DNA of 64,000 nt from Closterium sp. NIES-65 (GCA_948144175.1 CANXME010002466.1:62001-126000), one strand, 5' to 3'; positions 8,450-18,374 are shown, counted from the first letter of the stretch. Notes: generated by a model from the letters alone, not told the origin. A program made the numbers and translations.

Positions 8450-9985
8450 GTTCTTGGTCTTCGACCGCCTGTCGATTCGCAGTCACAGTTACCACCGGTC
8501 TCCCCACTGCCTTCTCCTTCTCCGTACACTGGTCCTACTGGAGGTCTTGCTGAGCGTCGTGAGCCTGCGTCTCGTCCTGCGTCGCCTGTTCGTGCTGCTC
8601 GCACTAGTGGTCGCAGTTCACGTCAGCGTCCTCCTCCTGTCCCTGGCACGCACCGGATGTCTCTGCGTCCGTCCACGGCTCCTCTTCGTGCCCCTTTGCC
8701 TTCTCCTCCTGAGTCCTCTCTTCCTGTACTTGCCGACCCTGAGTCGGACTCTCTTCGTGCTGCCTGTCCTACTGTCACGCGTCTCCTTGCTACTGTCTTC
8801 ACTGACCCCTCCTTTGAGTCCACTGCTGCGTCTGCTCTTGTTGCTGAGCTCGTCGACTTTGCTGCTCGCTGTCGTCTAGACTACGCTGCTAGTCTTGTTG
8901 CTGAGTCTGCGTCTGTCTGTCCTCCGTCCGTCGGGGGTGAGTGTGCTCTTGGCACGAACGTCGTTGAGGACAGGCAGGAGGAGTTCCAGTGTCTGGCTGC
9001 TGCTTCACCTCATCTCACGTCCGTACTGCTTACCCCTGAGGGAGACCCGGATGCACTAGACATCCCGACTCCGCGCTCTTACGCGGAGGCCGTAGAGGGT
9101 CCCTACTCCTCTCAGTGGCAGGCAGCTATGGATGCAGAGATGGCTTCCTGGAAGTCCACAGGCACCTACGTTGACGCAGTTCCCCCTCCTGGGGCGAACA
9201 TTGTCAGTGGCATGTGGATCTTCAGGGTGAAGCGGCCGCCGGGCTCTCCACCTGTCTTCAAGGCGCGGTACGTGGCTCGTGGCTTCAGTCAGCGGCAGGG
9301 AGTCGACTACTTTCAGACCTCTCCCACCCCGAAGATGACCACTCTTCGGGTGCTGCTACATGTAGCCGCTCAGCGTGACTACGAGCTTCACTCCCTTGAC
9401 TTCAGCACTGCTTTCCTGCAGGGTAGCCTGCACGAGGAGATCTGGTTGCGCCGTCCACCTGGCTTGACTGGGACTTTCCCTCCTGGCACCCACTGGAGCC
9501 TCCGACGGCCAGTCTACGGTCTCCGCCAGGCACCGCGCGAGTGGCACGACACACTGAGGACTACACTTGCGGCTCTTGGGTTTGCTCCCTCTACTGCTGA
9601 CCTGTCGCTGTTTCTACGCACCGACACCTCTCTGCCGCCGTTCTACATCCTCGTGTACGTCGACGACTTGGTCTTTGCCACAGCTGACACTGCTGGACTC
9701 GCCCACGTGAAGTCGGAGCTGCAGAAGAGACACACGTGCACAGACCTGGGTGAACTGCGCAGCTACCTTGGCTCGCAGATCACCCGGGACAGAGCACGCC
9801 GCACCATTACCCTGACTCAGTCACACATGGTGCAGCAGGTCCTTCAGCGCTTCGGCTTCACGTACTCCTCGCCTCAGGCCACTCCTCTGTCTACTCGCCA
9901 CTCGCTCTCAGCTCTGCCTTCAGATGAGTCCGTAGAGCCGAGTGGCCCGTACCCAGAGCCTGCTGGCTGCCTCATGTACCTGATG
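8450..9985 (+). pseudogene. pol: E2 reverse transcriptase
   Basis: RT copying element RNA to cDNA. After a Ser/Pro-rich lead, the domain has AAMDAEMASWKSTGTYV, ANIVSGMWIFRVK, KARYVARGFSQRQGVDYFQT, LDFSTAFLQGSLHEEIW and the catalytic YVDDLVFATAD near 9655-9685. One codon is missing after FQT relative to FQTFSPTPKM of other copies. An indel near 9985 ends the frame. Confidence 0.9.
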
Positions 9986-10641
9986 CCTCATGCACACGAC
10001 CTGACCTTGCATACCCTCTTAGCATTCTTGCACGCTATGTTGCTCCTGGGAGACACCGACCAGAGCACATGGCTGCAGCGAAGAGGGTGTTGCGCTACTT
10101 GTGCAGTACGTCGGGCATGGGGCTAGTGCTTGGAGGGCGGAGTCCAGTGGTCCTCACTGGGCACGCGGACGCTTCTTGGGCAGAGGTCGAGGCTACGCAG
10201 CGGTCGTCACAGGGTTACACCTTCAGCCTTGGTTCCGGCTCTGTTTCGTGGCGGGCTACCCGCTCGTCTTCTGTTCTCGGCTCCAGTTGTGAGGCTGAGA
10301 TCTACGCCGGGGCCATGGCTGCACAGGAGCTTCGCTGGCTCACCTACCTGCTGATTGACCTCGGAGAGCCGCCTCGTTCTCCTCCAGTGCTGTACGTAGA
10401 CAACAAGGCCATGCTGGCCTTGTGTCGAGAGCAGAGACTGGAGCACAGAACGAAGCACATTGCTCTTCGCTACTTCCTTGCTCGTGAGCTGCAGTAGCGT
10501 GGTCAGTTGCGTCTTGCGTACATGGCCTCTGAGGCCAACACTGCTGATATCTTCACCAAGGCACTTGCGCCTTGTGATCATCAGCGCTTCTGCACTCAGC
10601 TTGGTCTTGTGCCTGTCTTGCCTCACTTGCTCACCTCTTGA
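9986..10641 (+). pseudogene. pol: E2 RNase H
   Basis: Copia RNase H that would degrade the RNA template. Motifs include KRVLRYLCSTSGMGLVLGG, a SWRATRSSSVLGSSCEAE block with catalytic acids, LYVDNKAMLALCREQRLE and EANTADIFTKAL. An in-frame TAG (10495) replaces CAG in ARELQQRG. The natural end is TGA 10639-10641. Confidence 0.88.
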
Positions 10642-10841
10642 CCTTACTTGTACTGTTATATATATATACACCTGCTCTTGCTTGTCTAGCTTTCTATATA
10701 TATGTACTCATGCATGTGAACAGGCCTTGTGGCCTTGAACTTGTGCTCGGAATGTGTGGTGACTTTGTGATCCACCCTGAGCTTGCTTTGCTTGACTGGT
10801 CTTGTGACCGCTTGTTCTCCCCCACTTTGCCTATGGGGGTG
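10642..10841 (+). promoter_or_regulatory. E2 3' untranslated region and polypurine tract
   Basis: Conserved 3' region with TATATATATA runs near 10655-10705 and a block GTGGTGACTTTGTGATCCAC shared with other copies. It ends in ATGGGGGTG, the plus-strand primer, right before the LTR. CCCCCA at 10820-10825 can pair with TGGGGG of this tract. Confidence 0.8.
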
Positions 10842-10972
10842 TGTCTGAACATTATAGCTTATGCTTTTGTGTAGGCTGTAGTGGGGTAGCCCATATGGGG
10901 TAAAACCCAATTAGGGTTAGTACTTGTACCCAACTGTTTCATAGTTCATTCATTCTCGTTCTCATTTTCTCA
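10842..10972 (+). repeat. E2 3' LTR (131 bp)
   Basis: Same ends and length as 3500-3630, with three substitutions. Followed by the CGCTG duplication at 10973-10977. Confidence 0.95.
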
Positions 10973-11633
10973 CGCTGACCTCATTACGCACCTCCGCACT
11001 AGTGACACTCGCTACCGCGCCGCGCTTCCTTCTGAGTTCTGCGCCAAGAACCCCCCCCCCCCCCCCCCCATATACATCACTCTCAATTATATAGTCACCC
11101 GCCTCCCTGACTCCCTTCGTGTAGTCAGGGACCACATCCTCTCAGTCTGTCCCACCACTCTCACTGTTGACCTCTTAGAGAAGGCCCCCCTAGCAGCGGA
11201 GAAGAGCATAGTCGCTGTAGGAGCCTCTCGTGGTGACCCTCGCACCCCCATCTTTGAGGGGTGTTCTCCTTCCCCCCTGTTGCCCTCTGTCGCCTCTGCC
11301 GCTGCGGCCGACCTCGTTGGTCTTGAGTCGGTCGGTGTGGCGTCTGCCCCTAGCGGGAGACGCCGCTCTGGCAAGGGCAAGGGGGGCAAGGGCGCGGGTG
11401 GAGCTAGCGGGGGCGGTGGAGGTGGCGGTGGAGGCGGCGGAGGGAGTGGGGGTGGCGGTGGGAGTGGTGGCGGGGGTGGAGGTGTCGGTGGCAGCAGTGG
11501 AGGAGGAGGCGGCGGAGGCGGCGGCGGTGCTAGCGGAGGCGGCGGTGGTGGCGGAGGTGGAGGAGGCGGTGGTGGAGGAGGTGGAGGTGGTCGGGGTGGC
11601 GCTTCGCAGCGGAGCAGCCCTGGTGGTGGTCAG

Positions 11634-11665
<32 letters not shown>

Positions 11666-12042
11666 TTCTCGGGACATTCCCCCCCCTCAGCAGCTCCGTG
11701 ATTGGTACGCGCAGCGTCAGCGTGGTGGGGGTTTTTGTCTGTGCACCTACGTCCTTCGCTCCGGCGACCGCGCGGGTGAGCAGTGTGGGGGTGCCCACCC
11801 CACCCAGCGCTGCTTTGGCCGCCTGACGGACGCTTGGCGTCAGCAGTTCCTAGAGGCCAGTGAGATCCCCCGCTGGGGAGAGCTTTCTAGGGCAGGCGTA
11901 GCTATCTATGATCTTGACTTTGATGCTATCCTTGCTGCCATGTATGTTGTGACTATTAGAGATGAGGGTGACTGTTACCAGTGTTTCCCGCCCGACCCGG
12001 GCATTGGTACTGCTGCTATAGGTGCTGGTGAGGCTTCTGCTT
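10973..12042 (+). pseudogene. gag: E1 Gag C-terminal half to zinc knuckle region
   Basis: Resumes E1 Gag after E2 (DLITHLRTSDTRYRAALPS). Nineteen Cs (11051-11069) encode a Pro run in frame. YITLNYIVTRLPDSLR, a glycine tract of about 75 residues, a QQQQQQQQQ run, PQQLRDWYAQRQR, a CX13CX3HX4C knuckle and YDLDFDAILAAMY follow. No stop or frameshift occurs from 3112 through this whole segment. E1 thus carries the only uninterrupted Gag frame in the window. It is cut by E3 at 12043. Confidence 0.87.
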
Positions 12043-12174
12043 TGTCAGAACATTATAGCTTATGCTATTGTGTAGGCTACAGTGGGGTATCCCATAGGGG
12101 GTACAACACAACTAGGGTTTCATATTTGTACTCGCTTCATTCATAGTTCATTCATTCTCGTTCAACTTTTCTCA
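12043..12174 (+). repeat. E3 5' LTR (132 bp)
   Basis: TGTCAGAACATTATAGC to AACTTTTCTCA. Close to the E2 LTR but diverged in the 3' half. No 3' partner survives. Confidence 0.92.
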
Positions 12175-12217
12175 TGGTATCGAGCAGGTTCCCCTGTGGG
12201 AACTGCGCCTAGGGCCC
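12175..12217 (+). promoter_or_regulatory. E3 primer binding site, hairpin and GGGCCC
   Basis: TGGTATCGAGCAGG at 12175, stem GTTCCC (12188-12193) with GGGAAC (12198-12203), GGGCCC at 12212-12217. Confidence 0.88.
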
Positions 12218-12289
12218 ACCACTTCGATTTTTTTTTTTACTGCCCGAAGCGCGCTCATCCCGAGTCGCGCCTCGGGCTGCTAACTCGAC

Positions 12290-13160
12290 GAGCCGCCCTA
12301 GCGGCCTTCCCTCCCCTAGCGGCCCTGCCGCCCTACTGTCGCCGCCCCGCCGCCCTGCTTTAGCGGCCCCGCCGCCCTACGCCTCGCGGCCCCGTCGCCC
12401 TCTACACCTCGCGGCCCCGCCGCCCTGCATTTCGCTGCCCCGCCGCCCTACACCTCGCGGCCCCGCCGCCCTGCTTTACCGGCCCCGCCGCCCTGCTTTA
12501 GCGGCCCCGCCGCCCTACTTTAGCGGCCCCGCCGCCCTACACCTCGCGGCCTCGCCGCCCTGCTTTACCGGCCCCGCCGCCCTGCTTTAGCGGCCCCGCC
12601 GCCCTACACCTCGCGGCCCCGCCGCCCTGCTTTAGCGGCCCCGCCGCCCTACGCCTCGCGGCCCCGCCGCCCTCTATTCCTAGCGGCCCTGCTGCCCTGC
12701 ATTTCGCAGCCCCGCCGCCCTACACCTCGCGGCCCCGCCGCCAGGCTTTACCGGCCCCGCCGCCCTGCTTTAGCAGCCCCGCCGCCCTACACTTCGCGAC
12801 CCCGCCGCCCTGCTTTAGCGGCCCCGCCGCCTTACACCTCGCGGCCCCGCCGCCCTACACCTCGCGGCCCCGCCGCCCTGAATTTCTCGGCCCCGCCGCC
12901 CTACACTTCGCGGCCCCGCCGCCCTGCTTTAGCGGCCCCGCCGCCCTTCTGCTGCGGCCCTGCCACTCTCCTTTCCTGCAGCCGACCGCTGCGCTGCCGA
13001 GTACCAGAGGAGCCGCCCGGCCGCCCACCAGCCGAGCCGCCCAGCAGCCGAGCCGCCGAGCCGCTGTGCAGCCGAGCCACCCAGCTGCCGAGCACTGAGC
13101 CGCCGAGCCGCCCAGCCGCCGAGCCGCCCAGCAGCCGAGCCGCCCGACCTGCCCTGTCCG
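12290..13160 (+). repeat. E3 leader minisatellite
   Basis: Alternating 20-24 bp units, CTTTAGCGGCCCCGCCGCCC and ACACCTCGCGGCCCCGCC, extend to about 12960. AGCCGCCCAGCAGCCGAGCC units continue to 13150. GTGAGC at 13161-13166 closes the leader. Confidence 0.88.
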
Positions 13161-13227
13161 GTGAGCGCAGCCCCACTGTCACTGCGTGCCCTTCCCCTAC
13201 TGCTTGCACTGCTAGGCTACTGTCGTC

Positions 13228-13698
13228 ATGGCTACCCCTAGTGTCCTCGCTTTTGACGCTGAGGGTCGGGCCATTGACTTTGAGGTCTGGGTAGACGACC
13301 TGCAGCTGTTCTTACAGTGCGATAGGGCAGACGGCCTCTCTCTCTTTGACCTTACCTCTGGCGCTTCCCCTGCCCCTGCTGCTGATGCTGACGCCACTGT
13401 TCGCTCCCAGTGGGCTACGGGCGACGCTGCTGCACGTCTTGCTGTGCGTCGTCACCTCCCTACCTCCGAGCGTGCGCACTTTAGTCAGAACAAGAGTGCT
13501 CATACCTTGTATGACGCTGTAGTCGCGCGCTACTCCTCCCCTTCCACTGTTGCACTCAGCCGTCTCATGCTACCGTACCTCTTCCCTGACCTTGCTGCCT
13601 TTCCCACCGTTGCTGACCTCATTACGCACCTCCGCACTAGTGACACTCGCTACCTCGCTGCACTTCCTACTGACTTCTGCACCACGAACCCCCCCCCC
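13228..13698 (+). pseudogene. gag: E3 Gag, N-terminal half
   Basis: ATG 13228, MATPSVLAFDAEGRAIDFE. It aligns with E2 Gag to SDTRYLAALPTDFC. At 13689-13699 the tract is ten Cs plus a T. This places the downstream MYITVYFLVTRLPDSLR in another frame. Confidence 0.85.
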
Positions 13699-13699
13699 T

Positions 13700-14276
13700 A
13701 TGTACATCACTGTGTACTTCCTAGTCACTCGCCTCCCTGACTCCCTTCGAGTAGTCAGGGACCACTTTCTCTCAGTCTGTCCCACCACACTCACTGTAGA
13801 CCTCCTCGAGAAGGCCCTCCTCGCGATAGAGAAGAGCGTTGTCACTGTAGGAGCCTCTCGAGGTGACCCGCGCACCCCCATCTTTGAGGGGTGTTCTCCC
13901 TCCCCCCTGCTGCCCTCTGTTGCCTTTGCTGCTGCGGCCGACCTCCTTGGTCTTGAGTCGGTCGGTGCGGCGTCTGCCCCTAGCGGGAGACGCCGCTCTG
14001 GCAAGGGCAAGGGGGGCAAGGGAGCTGGAGGAGCGGGCGGTGGAGGTGGAGGTGGAGGCAGTGGGGGGGGGTGGGGGTGGCGGTGGAGGTGGAGGTGGGG
14101 GTGGGTGGGTCGGTGGCGGCAGTGGAGGCGGAGGCGGCGGCGGCGGTGGCGGTGGTAGCGGAGGTGGCGGAGGAGGCGGCGGTGGAGGCGGCGGTGGAGG
14201 CGGCGGCGGCAGTGGAGGCAGCGGAGGCGGTGGAGGCGGTGGGGGTGGCGGTGGAGCTGGTCGCGGGTCTTCGTAG
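13700..14276 (+). pseudogene. gag: E3 Gag C-terminus and glycine tract
   Basis: Gag continues from 13700 (MYITVYFLVTRLPDSLR) to SGRRRSGKGKGGKGAGGAG. A G-rich slip near 14075 changes frame inside the glycine tract. The tract ends GAGRGSS followed by TAG at 14274-14276. E1 and E2 have CAG at that site, while E4 has the same TAGAGGAG. Confidence 0.82.
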
Positions 14277-16840
14277 AGGAGTGGCTCAGGTGGTGGCTCG
14301 CGCCAGCAGCAGCAGCGTGGTCGTGCGACCCTGACCCCTCAGCAGCTCCGTGAGTGGTACACTGCACGCCAGCGGGGTGGGGGTTTTGGTCCGTGCACCT
14401 ACGTCCTGCGCACCGGCGACCGTGCGGGTGAGCAGTGTGGGGGTGCGCACCCCACTCCGCGCTGCTTTGGCGACCTGACGGACGTGTGGCGTCACCAGTT
14501 TCCGGAGGCCTCCGAGATCCCTCGCTGGGACGAGCTGTCTAGGGCGGGGGTTGCCATCTTTGATATTGACTTTGATGCTATTATCTCTGCCATGTATGCT
14601 GTGTCTCATAGTGATGAGGGTGACTGCTACCGCTGTTTCCCGCCCGATCCGGGCATTGAGGCTGCTGCCCTAGGTGCTTGCGACGCTGCTGCTCTAGGTG
14701 CTAGTGTGTCTGCGTCCTCAGGTACTGGTGAGTCTGCGCTCTCAGGTACTACGTTGGCTTCGGCCTCCCTCACCTTCACTCTTGACTCTGGAGCGTCTCG
14801 CTCCTTCTTTCGGGACCGCACCACACTCACGCCGCTTAGTCGGCCGGTTGCGGTGTGTCTGGCTGACCCCTCCAGGGGTCCCGTACTGTCTCACTTCTCC
14901 ACAGTCCTCCCGTGTCCGGCGGCTCCCTCTGGCGCCCTGTCTGGTCTCTACCTCCCCTCGTTCTCGACGAACCTGGTGAGTGGTGCTGACCTAGAGGATG
15001 GGGGAGTACACCAGTTCACTCCTGCGCGTCAGCGGGTGACGCACTGTATAGAGGCTAGCACAGGCCGGCACCTGGCTACGTTTACCCGTCAACCGGGGTC
15101 GAGCCTGTACACACTGACCACTGCGTCTCCTCCCGTTACTGAGTCTTGTAGAGTCGCTTCGTCCGGTCAGGTGTTTGCTGCAGCGTCCAGGTCTGGTCCT
15201 GAGTCTGCCCCCTGTTCGTGTCGTCTCTTGTCTCACGAGACTCTCCTCTGGCACCACCGTCTTGGTCACCCCTCTCTGCTTTGGCTCAGAGGCATGGCCT
15301 CCCGTCTTCTTGTGTCTGGTCTCCCCCGGTCCCTCCCTCCCCTTCCTCAGGGCCCTGGCCCTGCCTGTGTCCCCTGTGTCGAGGGGCGCCAGCGGGCTGC
15401 CCCTCACTCCTCCCAGTTTCCTCCGACAGAGGCCCCGTTGCAGACGCTTCACATGGACGTGTGGGGCCCAGCCTGCGTCCGTGGACAGGGTCACGAGCAC
15501 TACTTCCTGCTCGTTGTTGACGACTACTCGCGTTACACCACGGTCTTCCCCTTGCGCAGCAAGGGTGATGTCACTGAGGTGCTGATCGACTGGATCCGCG
15601 CGGCTCGTCTCCAGCTCAGGCGGAGCTTTGGCTCGGACTTCCCTGTTCTGCGTCTGCACTCGGACAGAGGCGGAGAGTTTTCCTATGGCCTACTGCAAGC
15701 CTACTGTCGCGCACGAGGCATCCGTCAGACCTTCACGCTTCCGGACTCACCGCAGCAAAATGGGATTGCTGAGCGCCGCATTGGCATGGTCATGGACGTC
15801 GCTCGTACGTCTATGATGCATGCGATTGCCCCCCATTTTCTGTGGCCGTTTGCGGTTTGGTACGCGGCGCATCAGATCAACCTTCACCCCAGGGTCTCCA
15901 TGCCGGAGACCTCCCCAGATCTGCTGTGGACGGGGAAGGTAGGCGATGCGTCTGCGTTCCGTGTCTGGGGATCTCGGGCGTTTGTCCGCGACTTGTCTGC
16001 GGACAAGCTGTCCCCTCGTGCTGCTCCTTGTGTCTTCCTTGGCTTCCCCCCTGACGCACCAGGGTGGCAGTTCTGCCACCCCACCTCTCAACGTGTTCTG
16101 TCCTCCCAGGACATCACGTTTGACGAGTCAGTCCCCTACTACCGCCTCTTCCCCTACCGCACTCCGTCCCTCCCCCCACCCCCGCTCTTCCTTGTACCAG
16201 GTCCCCCCCAGGTAGACCCCCTCCCCCCTCAGGGTCCTGCCCCTTCAAGTGTGTCCCAGGTAGACGCAGTCGAGCCTGTCGAGGTCACTGGTGACTCTGG
16301 TGCTGCTGGGGGTGCTGAGCCTGGGGGTGCTGGACCTGGGGGTGCGGAGTCTGGGGGTGCTGAGCCTGTGGGTACTGCGTCTGGGGGTGCTGAGCATGGG
16401 GGTGCTGAGCCTGGGGGTGCTGAGCTTGGGGGTGCTACGCCTGGGGGTTCTGAGCATGGAGGTGCTACGCCTGGGGGTGCTGAGCCTGGAGGTGCTACGC
16501 CTGGGGGTGCTGAGAGTGGAGGTGCTCTGCCTGGAGGTTCTCCGGGTGATTCTTCTCGCCGGGAGCCACTCTCTCCACAGGAGCTGCGCGAGTGGTTTGC
16601 CCGGCGTTGGCGCCGTACTGCTGGTGCTGGAGGTTCTTCGGCTGCTGAGGGTGCTGCGGTCGCGAGTCTCGGAGGTGCTCGTACTGGGAGTACTGGAGCT
16701 GGTGCTGCTGAGGGTGTTGGCGTTGAGACTACCGCTGGCGGTCCTACTTGGGGTGCTCCTAGTGCTGCTGGAGGTGCTGTTGGAGCGGGTGCTCCTGCTG
16801 AGGGTACTGGTGCTGTCCCTGCTGCTTCTGGCGTCGTAAA
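14277..16840 (+). pseudogene. pol: E3 zinc knuckle, protease, integrase and linker
   Basis: The longest open pol stretch in the window, about 850 codons in one frame. Order: PQQLREWYTARQR, CX13CX3HX4C knuckle, protease LDSGASRSFFRD with intact DSG, LLWHHRLGHPS, integrase core with LHMDVWGP, HSDRGGEF and AERRIGM (all three catalytic acids present), C-terminal YYRLFPYR, AEPGG repeats (about 16315-16530) and SRREPLSPQELREWFARRW. The frame breaks near 16840 (GTCGTAAACGCGG), so protease and integrase look potentially catalytic but RT is out of frame. Confidence 0.88.
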
Positions 16841-18083
16841 CGCGGCCTCGACCGTACTTTGTTCCACTCCTGCAGCAGGTTCTTGGTCTTCCTCCTTCTA
16901 CTGGTCCTCCTCCTCCCTTAAAGTGTCCACAGCCTGTCCCGTCACAGTCACAGCTACAGCCTGCCTCCCCTCTGCCTGCTCCTTCTCCCTACGCTGGTCC
17001 TACTGGAGGTCTTACTGAGCGTCTTGAGCCTGCGTCTCGTCCTGCGTCGCCTGTTAGAGCTGCTCGCACTAGTGGTCGCGGTTCGCGCCAGCATCCTCCT
17101 CCTGTCCCTGGCACGCACCGGATGTCTCTGCGTCCGTCTACTGCTCCTCTGCGTGCCCTTTTGCCTTCCCCTCCTGAGTCCTCTCTTCCTGCACTTGCCG
17201 ACCCTGAGTCGGACTCTCTTCGTGCTGCCAGTCCTACTTTCACGCGTCTCCTTGCTACTGTTGTCACTGAGTCTGAGTCTGCCTGTCCTCCGTCCGTCGG
17301 GGGTGAGTGTGCCCTTGGCACGGACGTCCTTGAGGATAGGCAGGAGGAGTTCCAGTGTCTGGCGGCTGCTTCACCTTATCTCGTGTCCGTACTGCTTACC
17401 CCTGAGGGAGACCCGGATGCACTTGACATCCCGACTCCGCGCTCTTACGCGGAGGCGATAGAGGGTCCCTACTCCTCTCAGTGGTAGGCAGCTATGGATG
17501 CAGAGATGGCTTCATGGAAGTCCACAGGCACCTACGTTGACGCTGTCCCCCTTCCTGGGGCGAACATCGTCAGTGGCATGTGGATCTTCAGGGTGAAGCG
17601 GCCGCCGGGTTCTCCGCCTGTCTTCAAGGCACGTCACGTGGCTCGTGGCTTTAGTCAGCGGCAAGGAGTTGACTACTTTCAGACCTTCTCCCCCACCCCG
17701 AAGATGACCACTCTTCGGGTGCTGCTACACATAGCCGCTCAGCGTGACTACGAGCTTCACTCCCTTAACTTCAGCACTGCCTTCCTGCACGGTAGCCTGC
17801 ACGAGGAGATCTGGCTGCCCCATCCACCTGGCTTCACAGGGACTTTCCCTCCTGTCACCAAGTGGAGCCTCCGATGGCCAGTCTACGGTCTCCGCCAGGC
17901 ACCGCGCGAGTGGCACGACACACTGGGGACTACGCTTGCGGCTCTTGGGTTTGCTCCCTCTACTGCTGACCCGTCGCTGTTTCTACGCACCGACACCTCT
18001 TTGCCGCCGTTCTACATCCTCGTGTACGTCGACGACTTGGTCTTTGCCACTGCTGACACTGCTGGACTCGCCCACGTGAAGTC
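16841..18083 (+). pseudogene. pol: E3 reverse transcriptase, truncated
   Basis: RT in a new frame. A 99-bp in-frame deletion near 17270 removes 33 residues (DPSFESTAAS to ASLVA of other copies). TAG 17485 replaces CAG in SSQWQAAMDAE. The domain then reads SGMWIFRVKR, RHVARGFSQRQ, LNFSTAFLHGSLHEEIW, YVDDLVFATAD and stops at HVKS where the E1 LTR joins. Confidence 0.87.
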
Positions 18084-18184
18084 TAGGCTTTAGTGGGGTA
18101 GCCCATATGGGGTACACATTTCTAGGGTTGCATATTTGTATCACTTTCATTCCATAGTCATTCATTCTCGTTCTAATTTCCTCA
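18081..18184 (+). repeat. E1 3' LTR, 5'-truncated (104 bp)
   Basis: Identical by eye to 2078-2181 of the E1 5' LTR. It ends TTTCCTCA at the right AAGCC duplication. The first 17 bases are missing. GTC at 18081-18083 is shared by the E3 RT and the LTR, so the junction may have used this microhomology. Confidence 0.92.
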
Positions 18185-18206
18185 AAGCCCGTCGGCATGT
18201 AGAGTT
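18185..18206 (+). mobile_element. gag: 22-bp gypsy P gag island
   Basis: AAGCC (right E1 duplication), 12 bp of unique gypsy P gag, and GAGTT (left E4 duplication at 18202-18206). After removing both insertions the gag frame reads through, showing two independent insertions 17 bp apart. Confidence 0.88.
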
Positions 18207-18331
18207 TGTCAGGCATATATGCTATAGTCTGTGTAGGCTGTAGTGGGGCAGTTCATATGGGGTACAACACTTTAGGGTTTGCTACTTGTACTCCCCTTTC
18301 TGCTCAATGCATTCATTCTTGTTTCTCGTCA
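18207..18331 (+). repeat. E4 5' LTR (125 bp)
   Basis: TGTCAGGCATATATGCTATA to TTTCTCGTCA. Pairs with 25520-25644. Confidence 0.95.
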
Positions 18332-18374
18332 TGGTATCGAGCAGGTTCCCTAGTGGGAACGCTACCTAGGGCCC
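18332..18374 (+). promoter_or_regulatory. E4 primer binding site, hairpin and GGGCCC
   Basis: TGGTATCGAGCAGG at 18332, stem GTTCCC (18345-18350) with GGGAAC (18355-18360), GGGCCC at 18369-18374. Confidence 0.88.

Larger units (their letters stand above)
3500..10972 (+). mobile_element. Copia element E2, full length but inactive
   Basis: Complete 7.47-kb Ty1/copia element: two 131-bp LTRs, primer site, leader, Gag, protease, integrase, RT, RNase H and polypurine tract, in copia order. It sits in E1 gag with CGCTG duplications. The LTRs differ at 3 of 131 positions by my count. Coding capacity is lost through three frame changes (poly-C near 5215-5232, near 7660, near 9985) and stops at 6748, 7090, 8447 and 10495. 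Confidence 0.95.
12043..18083 (+). mobile_element. Copia element E3, 3' truncated
   Basis: Inserted into E1 (left flank TGCTT). It has the 5' LTR, primer site, leader, Gag, protease, integrase and the first half of RT. Sequence stops after RT residues TAGLAHVKS and passes directly into the E1 3' LTR. The deletion removed the RT end, RNase H, the 3' LTR and the remaining E1 pol. Several frameshifts and TAG stops (14274, 17485) add to the damage. Confidence 0.92.
2061..18184 (+). mobile_element. Copia element E1, containing E2 and E3
   Basis: Outer member of a nest. It has a 5' LTR at 2061-2181 and a partial 3' LTR at 18081-18184, bounded by AAGCC duplications in gypsy P gag. Its own sequence is 2061-3499, 10973-12042 and 18081-18184. 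The rest is E2 and E3. Everything from its protease to the start of its 3' LTR was lost in the deletion that also removed the E3 3' end. The surviving Gag frame is open, apart from its start codon. Confidence 0.93.

Noticed and set aside
7854-8879. Leu/Val-rich frame with LGVLSLGVL repeats, suggesting a membrane or LRR protein
   Set aside because: Alternate-frame reading of the 15-bp AEPGG repeat and RT lead; recurs in every copy at the same place.
13570-14367. 265-codon His/Pro-rich minus-strand frame
   Set aside because: Complement of the E3 glycine tract; repeat-driven, no domain.
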